This document shows, in pieces, positions 40,030 to 48,041 of a stretch of DNA of 64,000 bases; positions within the stretch are counted from its first letter, which is position 1, and each line of letters starts with the position of its first letter. Below the pieces are notes generated by a model. The model was not told the origin of the DNA, did not search any database, and saw nothing but the letters and a program-made list of their open reading frames with translations. Origin of the DNA: Pycnococcus provasolii (Eukaryota > Chlorophyta > Pseudoscourfieldiophyceae > Pseudoscourfieldiales); NCBI GenBank assembly GCA_049487715.1, contig CP150584.1:1-64000 (forward strand). Direction: 5' to 3'. The position numbers and the translations under genes are program-made.

Positions 40030-40812
40030 ATGGTCGCCGGTGGTGGCGCAGGACGCGTGCACGGCGCGAACAGCGGCGGATCGCCCGGAGACTGGTACAA
40101 CACACTCCCGCCCATCACGCGACTCTACGGAACCATATGCGTGTGCACAACCATAGGCGCGCAGTTCGGGCTCGTCGACCTCAGGTACATCTTCCTGTCG
40201 TGGGACTTGATCGTTCGCAAGTTCCAGGTGTGGCGCCTCATCACGCCGTTCTTCTTCATCGGAAAACTCGGACTGCCGTTCATGTTCAGGCTCTACTTCC
40301 TCATTGTGTACGGATGCCAGCTGGAGAAAGGGACGTACGAACACCGAACGGCGGACTACGCGTGGATGTACATGTGCAGCTGCGCCTTCATGCTCGTCTT
40401 CAGCCTGCAGCCGTTCATCCCGCTTTACTTCTTCGGATCGCCGTTCGTTTTCAGCCTGCTGTACCTCTGGAGTCGATTCTACCCCGACCAGCAGGTGAGC
40501 ATATACGGCGTCGTTCCACTCAAGGCTTTCTGGCTGCCGTGGGCGTTCATGGTGATCACCACACTCATGGGAGGCAACCCCATGGAGGAACTGCTTGGCA
40601 TACTCACAGGACACTTCTACTACTTCATGACGGACCTGTATCCTCGCGCGGGTGGTACGGACTGGCTGAGGACGCCGAAGTTCGTCGGCGAGTTCCTCGC
40701 GTGGGCAAAGCTGAGCGGGGTTGCGGTTGACCGCGCCTCGCAGGACCGACTCCGGCAGCGCCAGCAGCAGTGGGGCACGTTTCGAGGGACGGCGCGGCGT
40801 CTCAACGACTGA
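40030..40812 (+). CDS. DER1: Derlin (Der1-like ERAD factor)
   Basis: 260 residues, intronless, ATG in CGCCATGG context. Derlins are rhomboid-fold pseudoproteases of the ER membrane that help extract misfolded proteins for ERAD together with p97/Cdc48 and E3 ligases. Seen: the N-terminal DWYNTLPPITRLYGT, the family segment FQVWRLITPFFFIGKLGLPF (the WR motif), several TM helices (~27-45, ~65-80, ~98-125, ~140-160, ~165-190) and the late GHFYYF(M)TDLYP with a GG pair, all typical of Der1. The hydrophilic tail (GVAVDRASQDRLRQRQQQWG) has no clear SHP box. Length matches the family. A shared 3' element (copy C) begins 11 bases after the stop. Confidence 0.95.
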   Translation: MVAGGGAGRVHGANSGGSPGDWYNTLPPITRLYGTICVCTTIGAQFGLVDLRYIFLSWDLIVRKFQVWRLITPFFFIGKLGLPFMFRLYFLIVYGCQLEKGTYEHRTADYAWMYMCSCAFMLVFSLQPFIPLYFFGSPFVFSLLYLWSRFYPDQQVSIYGVVPLKAFWLPWAFMVITTLMGGNPMEELLGILTGHFYYFMTDLYPRAGGTDWLRTPKFVGEFLAWAKLSGVAVDRASQDRLRQRQQQWGTFRGTARRLND

Positions 40813-40823
40813 CGAGACCTGCG

Positions 40824-40903
40824 ATTGCTCATTCAGTAATTGAATGTACTTTACTACCGTCCAACGGTCGTCCATTCACAACATTCACTTTCACCATTCA
40901 GCC
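40824..40903 (+). repeat. Dispersed 3'-flanking element, copy C (after Derlin)
   Basis: Full-length copy: ATTGCTCATTCAGTAATTGA, then ATGTACTTTACT, CCGTCCAACGGTCGTCCATT, CACAACATTCACTTTCACCA and TTCAGCC. It contains a small hairpin (ATTCA/TGAAT). Same strand as Derlin. Confidence 0.85.
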
Positions 40904-41066
40904 TCTGGTCAAAAGGACGATGGGGTTCCGAGTTTCCCGCCCGCTTTCCCGGTCGAACCCTTATGGCCCCGGGCCTCCCGTGTCTGTGCCTGGAGACATG
41001 CCATCGCGCAGAAAACAAAATTAAGTAATAACATTCAACCCCCTCCTCCGTCCTTCGTTGTGTGCT

Positions 41067-43784
41067 CTAAAAGCACCCTCCGCGCCTCTTCGCCCACTCG
41101 CCATCGCAGTCATCGGCCCAGTCCGATTCCGTGTCACACGCCCAATGATCCGCGTACTTGCACCAGCAGCACTGGCGGGTAGCGCATTCCTTGTTCTTAC
41201 CGCATGTCGCGCCAAGGGCCCTTTTGCCTTCGGAGGCATCCTTTGGCTTGCTCTTCTCATCATCGCCGTTTTCGCCCGAAAGCCAAATGTGAGGATCGTC
41301 GGAGTTTCCGGCAATGACACCTCCAATGGAAATGAAGCCAAGATTGATTCCAGCACTGACATACCACTTAAACTGATTCACAGCCTGAGTAAGCCCGACT
41401 TTCTCCGCCGGGAAGTAGTGGTTGTAGTATAAATTAGCCCACGCGAAGATGATGTTGACCTCTCCCGAAAGTCCCCAGTACCACGTCCTGTCGGTGTCGC
41501 TTCCTGAATTGCACGCATTCACGTTTGTGCATGGATTATTCTTCTTCTGGCAATTGCCGGCAAAAACGCAAAGCTCCAGAACAGTCCAGAATGAAAACAA
41601 GGTAAGATCGATGCATCCAACCACCTCAAACTCCATGGTTTCCCAGCCAACAAAGACTGAGATGCTTCCTCCTAACTCAACAATATTAGGGACTGGAAAC
41701 GGCGCAGAAAAGCTCACAGCAATGGAGCACGGAACTCGTCCGTAACTCGTCGTCACGAAGCCTAAGGCAAGGCCGAATTTCTTGGAAAGCATCCAAGCCT
41801 GCAAATATCCGCCCTTTGTAATATCAGGCTGGCAGTACGATGGGAAGCCCGCCTGATCGTAGGACGGAAGCTGCCCGCCAGCAGAGAAGAAGTCTTTATC
41901 ATTGATATCTTTCAGATGCTTGATGACGAAGTCAAAAATCTTTTTTGCCGATGCGAGCTTGCGACGCTCGCCGAGCAGCTGTCGTCGGCGACGTATGTGA
42001 TTGTTATACGTCGCAACCTCACGAAGCTCATCGCCGTGGGCTTCCATGAGCATGCGAATCCTCTTCATCTCCCTCTCGTCTCCACCCGCACCTCCGGAGA
42101 GCGGATTGTCGTGGGTGACCATGTCAAGCGAAGCCGGCTTGTTGATAGAATTCTGGCCATCGTCAGTGCTATCGTAGAATCCGTGGCATCCAGGCGGAAG
42201 TCCCATGCCATCCTTGCCCCTCGCGAGCGTGCTTATGACGTCGATTGAAAGGCTCTCGCTGAAAGTTTTGAAGACGTACACCGCAGTCTCGCCGTTTTGC
42301 CTGAGGGTGATGCGCCTGATCGTGCCACTAGTCTCCGAGTGCACGATAAACTCCATGTGGCCAACAGAACTGTCGCCCATGAGCTTCCAACGCATGAGTG
42401 TCTGTCCACCGATGCCCTCGACACCTGCGGGGACCATTTTCTCGCCGGCGGCAAGTCCGGTGAAGTGCTTTGCCATCATTTCGCCCAAGTCGACTTGCGA
42501 GTTGTCCTTGGAAAGCTCGCAGAATGCAACCGCAGGCTTCACGCCATCGATGGTGGTGAGCGTGTACGCGGGAACGTCCGGGTTGAAGCCAAGACTTCCG
42601 GCTTGCGTCGGGTCGAAAAACCACGACCCGCTCGGCCCCGTCGCACGATTGGGGTCGTAGAACTTGCCAATCCTGTACCCCGGCGTTCCGCTGAGGTGCA
42701 TCTCCTTGATTTCAATCGCCTTCTTGTTGTCGTAGTACAGCGTGCCCGTGACCGTCTTGACGAATCGCGCGTTTCCGCCCTCGTCGTCGATGTTCGTCAC
42801 AGTCGGTGCGGCAGGACGCTCGTCCGCGCAACGATCGTGCGGCTCGTCGGAACCTTGGTGGTCCATGGCGCACTTGTAGTAGATTTCGTACTTCGCCTCG
42901 AACTTCGCCGGAAAGTTGGGCTTGGCAACATCCGCTGGTACGTCGCCTTCCCAGTTCTCGATGTTGTTAAACAGCCCGACAAGTTTGTACAGGCTGAGCA
43001 GGCGACGACCGTCGGTACTGAAACCAGCCTCCTTAAAGTGGTCCGAAGTTGTTGTCAGCTTGAACGTGAGCGCTGTTCCCATCAACGAGATTTCGCCGAT
43101 AGGCGTGATGAGCGTGACGGTCGAAACATCATTGTTCTTCGCGCGGATAAAGCCCTGAACTTGAACGACGAGACGCGCGTTTGTGGTCTCGGTGCGGAAG
43201 AAGCGAAGCTCCTCAAAGAAGCTGTCTGGCAGGTTGCTGTGCAGCGTGCCTTCGTCGGTAGACTGCGCCACCTCCAACGTCTTGTTCGTATCGCGGGTTT
43301 TCATTTTCGCCCCCGCCGTGGTCATGTCGGTGTTATCCACTTTCACGTGCGTCTCAGTGCCGGCCACCTTCATGACGCCGTCCGTGCCCGTGTTTGTCTC
43401 CTTCGACAATTCGACGACGGCAAACGTCAGCCCGAACATGGCACAGATCGTCACGGCAAGCAGTCCGCCCATGAGCATGGCGATGCGCTTGAGGTTCTTG
43501 TTGTCTTGCAGCGTCTTGAGAGCGTTACTGACGCCGCTGCGAAACTCCTCCCGGTTCAGATATCCGTCGCCGTTGACGTCCATGCGCTTGATGGCCTGGC
43601 CAATCTCACCCGCGCCACCCTGGCCTCCGAAGAGCGCGTCGACGGTGACACCCTGCGGGTTTTGACTCCAGAACTCATCGGACTTACTTTTCCCTGAAAC
43701 CACACCGAAGTTTTGTGGATGAGCTTTCGCCGGCACCTGCACCTTCTTCGGCATCTGCGGGGACGCCCACTGCGAGTCCGTCAT
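41067..43784 (-). CDS. EF-hand single-pass membrane protein with Cys-rich C-terminus (paralog 3)
   Basis: 905 residues from ATG 43784. The N-terminus repeats the family plan: DEFWSQNPQGVTVDALF (~36-52), a canonical EF-hand loop DVNGDGYLNREEF (~71-83), TM (~104-127) ending FAVVELSKETNTGTDGVM, as in paralog 1. The luminal region differs from paralogs 1 and 2 in its central part. It has segments such as GWETMEFEVVGCIDLTLFSF and SAGINLGFISIGGVIAGN that look beta-rich, and a C-terminus with eight clustered Cys starting C-x5-C-x4-CC-x-C. So the FWxxNPxG/EF-hand/TM module is conserved while the exported part is exchanged. Function unknown. Confidence 0.8.
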   Translation of the reverse strand: MTDSQWASPQMPKKVQVPAKAHPQNFGVVSGKSKSDEFWSQNPQGVTVDALFGGQGGAGEIGQAIKRMDVNGDGYLNREEFRSGVSNALKTLQDNKNLKRIAMLMGGLLAVTICAMFGLTFAVVELSKETNTGTDGVMKVAGTETHVKVDNTDMTTAGAKMKTRDTNKTLEVAQSTDEGTLHSNLPDSFFEELRFFRTETTNARLVVQVQGFIRAKNNDVSTVTLITPIGEISLMGTALTFKLTTTSDHFKEAGFSTDGRRLLSLYKLVGLFNNIENWEGDVPADVAKPNFPAKFEAKYEIYYKCAMDHQGSDEPHDRCADERPAAPTVTNIDDEGGNARFVKTVTGTLYYDNKKAIEIKEMHLSGTPGYRIGKFYDPNRATGPSGSWFFDPTQAGSLGFNPDVPAYTLTTIDGVKPAVAFCELSKDNSQVDLGEMMAKHFTGLAAGEKMVPAGVEGIGGQTLMRWKLMGDSSVGHMEFIVHSETSGTIRRITLRQNGETAVYVFKTFSESLSIDVISTLARGKDGMGLPPGCHGFYDSTDDGQNSINKPASLDMVTHDNPLSGGAGGDEREMKRIRMLMEAHGDELREVATYNNHIRRRRQLLGERRKLASAKKIFDFVIKHLKDINDKDFFSAGGQLPSYDQAGFPSYCQPDITKGGYLQAWMLSKKFGLALGFVTTSYGRVPCSIAVSFSAPFPVPNIVELGGSISVFVGWETMEFEVVGCIDLTLFSFWTVLELCVFAGNCQKKNNPCTNVNACNSGSDTDRTWYWGLSGEVNIIFAWANLYYNHYFPAEKVGLTQAVNQFKWYVSAGINLGFISIGGVIAGNSDDPHIWLSGENGDDEKSKPKDASEGKRALGATCGKNKECATRQCCWCKYADHWACDTESDWADDCDGEWAKRRGGCF

Positions 43785-44597
43785 AATAGAGGAAACGCAC
43801 TAGTTCACGAGTTCACACGGCAGGTGAATGGACAGGCGAATGGCGGTGTGCGCTTGGCAAGCAAGCTGAGGCCGGAGGGCGGAGGGCGGAGGAGAGGAGG
43901 GCGGAGGAGGAGGAGGAGGAGGAGGGAGTCTTGTACATACCGAAAGCACTGACCTTGTGCACTGTCTGACTGGGCAAGTTGTTACAAGCACGTGTTTGGT
44001 GAGCTGTTGCACGTGCTTCTCCTCCGGGCCGCGTGGGAGGAGAGGCGAGGCGAGGGACGTGTGCAGTTACACACTTTTACAGTCAACAACAAGGCGTGTT
44101 TGATGGGTAACGAAAGTCAACGAAGAGGCCTCACTTCCCACGCAAAGTGGTGTTGTCTGATCATTGGCTGATGTTCTATCGTTACGATAGAACCACTTGG
44201 AATGGGTGGGGACACCTCTTGGCACATTTCAAAAAGGTCGATGCGCCCCCTCGTTCTGCGCTCCGTCGTCGGCCAATGAGCCAATTACAGTACAGCGCGG
44301 ATGGATTCGCAGAGTTGTTCGTTGATCCTTGAGCATCATCCACGGAACGCCACTGATCTATTATAAAAAGTAGAGATTGCAATGGGGATTTGTTGTTAAC
44401 TTTGGTTTCGGAAAAAAGTTGCCTCTCCCTAATAAAAAAGTTTTCTCGACCTAACGTCGGGATTCCTAAAAATCGCTCCCCCCTATTGCCCGTTATAGCA
44501 AAGGCCAGGAAATAACGGGAATCCCGACTTAAAGCGTTCCCTACTGCGCCCTCCGACCAAACACAATTCCTGGACTTACCATAACGGGAATGGGCTG

Positions 44598-44676
44598 AAT
44601 TTCCCACAACGGGAACGTATAACCAGGAAATCAATGAGCTCAATTTCCCACAACGGGAACGTATAACCAGGAAATC
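44598..44676. repeat. Two 35-base direct repeats
   Basis: AATTTCCCACAACGGGAACG, TATAACCAGGAAATC occurs at 44598-44632 and again at 44642-44676. Related CCAGGAAATAACGGGAAT lies near 44504, so this is a small local family. Confidence 0.85.
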
Positions 44677-44823
44677 GCATGTCGTTCGCTTGAGGATGCA
44701 ACGGGGACTGTGCAACGGGGAGTTCCCCCTCCCATGCGGGGCGTAGCCTGCAACAAGCTTCGCTTGTTCTCGAAACAAGTCCCCCAAACAAGTCGACGCG
44801 CTCCCAAGGATGGCAGCGCGGTA

Positions 44824-45210
44824 ACGAAGCCCAACGCAGCTCCCTTCCCACGCAAAGTTCCCCCATCCCAGCCGAGCAACCGGTTGTGGTTTGGTCGGGA
44901 ACTTAAGTCCACACTACCCGGTAGTGCGCTGCACCCGCTCGAAGAGAGCGGAGCAAGGTAAGCTTAACTACCGGGGACCGCTCCGACCCGCTCCGATCCG
45001 CTCAGACCCCGTGTATCTATACAACCACCGCTATACTCCCTGTCACCTGTTGCACACACGGGGAGTTGCCCCCTGGTCCAGAGAAGAGCGCGAGCGAGCG
45101 GGGTTGGGAGTGCGCCCGGCGCGCCAACCTGGCGCGCCAACGCGCCTCTCGGACGGCGCTCGGTTGGGATGGTGGAACTTTGCGTGGGAAGTATTATCGT
45201 TGGGCTTCGT
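44824..45210. repeat. Inverted repeat pair enclosing ~280 bases
   Basis: The left arm 44824-44877 and the reverse complement of 45158-45210 agree over ACGAAGCCCAACG, CTTCCCACGCAAAGTTCC and CCATCCCA(G/A)CCGAGC. A related CTTCCCACGCAAAGT lies alone near 44134. The arrangement suggests a foldback element or the remnant of a non-autonomous transposon. Confidence 0.7.
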
Positions 45211-45340
45211 ACCCATCGAACACGCCTCTCGGACGGCGCTCGGGGCTATCAACCCCATCACCCACTTCGCGCTCACCAGTCTGTGCCGTTCATCTCTCTG
45301 TGGCGTTCGCGTTGGCTCCTTGAGCCAAAAAACGTTTTCC

Positions 45341-47749
45341 ATGACGCCGCCTTCTTCTTCATGCTGCTCGCCTTCTCCAGCACTTCAACAGCCCTTGCCG
45401 GCGGCGGTCTCTCTCCCCGTGGCTAGTAGCGGGGGCTAGGAGTCTGCTGCGAACGACCACCCTCCTCTCACGTCTGCGGCAGCCTCAGGAGGCTCAGGAG
45501 GAGGAGGAGCATTCTTGAAGTATGGCGTCGTGTTCTCCCATGAGAAAACGTACGAAACGTACGCCGAGCGCGCGTACGAACTTAAGAAAACGGCACTCAA
45601 CGCCATCTGCGTCTGGCACGTCTTCGCTGTTCTCACCTTCTTGGCAGTTTATGCAAACCCGCAAACACATCTTCCTTTGCGATATCTGATCATGGGTTTT
45701 TGCGTGAACACAATCCTCGCTCTTGCGCCACTCGTGATGCGTGTATTCTATCTGAATAACAAGAAGGCTATGCAGGCGTACAAGCGTTTGGCCTTCGTCG
45801 CCTTGCTAATACTAGCAGTCAACTTTGTACGACTCCATCATGATATCGAAGATTTCAAGTCGATCTCACCCGCTCTAGTTTTCATCGTACACTTTGGGTG
45901 CTACAGCATGTTGCTCACTGACAAGTTCGTCGCCTTCCTCGCAGAGGCGGGACTCGTCGCAGTCGCCGTCGTCGCGGTGGAATCTAATTCTCATCATCAT
46001 CAAGCAGTTCACCTAATATTCGAAGCTTTCGGCATGTCTACCTTCATCTTTCTTCTGTATAGCTGGGAGAGGACGCGGCGCGATTCGTTTCTCATCGAGC
46101 AGAGACTTGCCAAGCAGATGGCCGACAACAAAGAAGCGGACGCCGCCGCACGCCAGCTGAACAACCGCCGTATCCTGCACGACCTCAAGACGCCGCTGGC
46201 TGCCCTGCTCCAGCTCATCAAGAAGCTCCTTACAAATCCGAAGGATGCGGACATGAAGCTCGCTTTTGCGTTCACGGAGCTTATCAAGCATCACGTATTG
46301 GCACTTAACCACAGCGAGGGCGCCCCAAAGGTGGTCAAGGACGTCGCGCTGAAGGAACACTTCACACACATGGTATCCTTGTACGCGCCGCTGTGTGAGG
46401 CGGTCGAACAGACGCTCCGACTCGTGTGCCCGATGCCGATGTCCGTGACGGCGTACGTGCCGGTGGACCTGCTGGACCGCGCGATCGCCAACCTGATCTC
46501 GAACGCGACGAAGTTCACGCCGCCGGGCGGCTCTATCGTGCTCGATTGCTCTCAGATGGCGGGGAAGCTGATCGTCGAGGTGCGCGACACGGGCAAGGGT
46601 GTGGCCGAGGAGGAGCGCGACAAAATATGGCTGGCGGGCCACCAGAGTCAGACGGACGCGGTTGGTTTGGGTCTTGGCCTGCCATCCGTGAAGTCGTTCG
46701 CCGAGGGCGAGGGCGGCGAGGTGTGGTGCCATGCGAACCCTGCGGCGGAAGGCGAGGGCGCCGCGATTGGCTTTTCGATTTGCGTGCCATTCGACGATGG
46801 TGATTCCTCAATTCACAATGGGGAGTTTTATGTGGATCTTCGAAACGAAGAGGGGGCCCGGGCGAACAAGCCTCGCGTGCTATTAGTGGAAGACGACCCG
46901 GTGCAGCTTCTTGCGCTTAAGCGCAGTGTCACGAAGGCGTTGCCCAACGCCGACATTCAGACGGCGAAGAACGGACATGAAGGCTTGCAGCGGCTGCGTT
47001 CGAGCTCCTTCGACGCGGTGCTGAGCGACTTACTCATGCCCATCACAGACGGCGCGACGATGCTGCGCCAGGCGAAATCAGAAGGACGTCTGCCATCGTT
47101 CGCGAGGCTTCTCACATACGATACCGAGACCGCTTCGAAGCTGGAGTACACTTCTGTCCCCGTGCAAAGCAAGACTCCGGGTATTCGCACCGTGGTGCGG
47201 GAGATTCTGCTGGAGTGGCAGCCACCAAGTGGAGATGGCGCTACGAAGGAGGAACTGGCGAAGAAGAATGCGTTGCAGTGTCGCGTGCTGCTCGTGGAGG
47301 ATGACGATCTTCAGCTGTACGACCTCCGACGGAGGGTGCAAGAGGAGCTGCCGAACGCGATCATAGAGACGGCGTTAAACGGGCGCGAGGGTCTGGAACG
47401 CTTGCTAACATGCGACTACGATGCACTCATCACGGACCTCAACATGCCTGTGATGGACGGCGTGCAGATGCTGAACGAGGCGCGTGCTAAGCAATGTTTG
47501 CCACGGGTGGCAAAACTTCACTCCGCAACCACACGAACGCCGGAGTTTCTGTCGTCGTGTGGTTTGAACGCTGAAGACGTCTTCGACAAGTGCGAAACGT
47601 CTCGCGACGTGGTGAAGAACGTGGCGCGACAGCTGGTGAAACGGGACTCGGGTTTGGGGGACATCGACGATGTGAGAATTGAGCTTGGCGCATCTTCGGA
47701 TAGTGCCAAAAGCTTATTAGGGAGGAGTGGCAGCAACAGCAATAGCTGA
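45341..47749 (+). CDS. Six-TM hybrid histidine kinase with two receiver domains; in-frame TAG near the start
   Basis: The core is a two-component hybrid kinase. Six TM helices lie in the first ~200 residues, then the H-box HDLKTPLA, N-box NLISNATKFTP, G1 DTGKGV and G2 GLGLGLPSV, then receiver 1 (VLLVEDDPVQLL; phospho-Asp in LSDLLMP) and receiver 2 (VLLVEDDDLQLY; ITDLNMPVMDG). All catalytic motifs are present. The start is uncertain: the frame is open from 45440 but has no ATG before 45692, inside TM2. An ATG at 45341 in the same frame gives 32 Ser/Pro-rich codons and then TAG at 45437-45439. That reflects a mini-intron, sequence error, readthrough or a mutated start region. Ligand unknown; such kinases usually signal by phosphorelay through an HPt protein. 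Confidence 0.88.
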
Positions 47750-47751
47750 GA

Positions 47752-47829
47752 TCCCTCATTCAGTAACGAAGTGTACTTTACTCTATCCAGCGGTTGTCCA
47801 TTCACACCATTCACTTTCACCATTCAGCC
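47752..47829 (+). repeat. Dispersed 3'-flanking element, copy D (after the histidine kinase)
   Basis: Begins 3 bases after the stop: CCCTCATTCAGTAACGAAGT, GTACTTTACT, CCAGCGGTTGTCCATTCACA, CCATTCACTTTCACCATTCA, GCC. It is about as long as copy C and clearly homologous along its whole length. Confidence 0.85.
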
Positions 47830-47931
47830 CATTCACCGGTGCCATTCACTTCGCGTTTTCGTTCATGTGGCAGGTGATTTCGAAGGTTGTAAGATGCACA
47901 CATCGAGATGTGACATCGAGATGCCCCCCTA

Positions 47932-47976
47932 CGGTAACCCTAGCCCGTAACCCTAACCCGTAACCCTAACCCCTCC
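47932..47976. repeat. Interstitial telomere-like repeat upstream of the PDI-C gene
   Basis: Imperfect tandem units TAACCCTAACCCG occur about three times, followed by CCCCTCCCCCC and a CTC triplet run. They lie 60-110 bases before the PDI-C ATG, where plant genes may carry telo-boxes, or they are an internal scar of telomeric DNA. Confidence 0.75.
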
Positions 47977-48041
47977 CCCCTCCCTCCTCCTCCTCCTCCT
48001 CCGATCAGCACACAACATCTCAACGACCTCCCTGTCGTAGC

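Larger units (their letters stand above)
43785..45340. other. Gene-poor interval rich in inverted and direct repeats
   Basis: Holds a GGA-rich tract (43870-43925), a perfect 9-bp hairpin GTTCTATCG-TTA-CGATAGAAC (44173-44193), two 35-base direct repeats (44598-44632, 44642-44676), a pair of ~53-base inverted repeats (44824-44877 and 45158-45210), and a duplicated CGCCTCTCGGACGGCGCTCG (45142 and 45223). Two GGCGCGCC sites lie at ~45119-45140. Open frames here track the repeats and are not supported as genes. Confidence 0.65.

Noticed and set aside
42297-43697. 466-codon plus-strand frame opposite EF-hand paralog 3
   Set aside because: Antisense shadow of a well-supported gene; the start is not ATG-like in context and no family features are seen.
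47930-47980. Telomerase RNA template candidate
   Set aside because: The CCCTAACCCG units are tandem and diverged from the telomere unit, with no supporting structure. An interstitial repeat is simpler.
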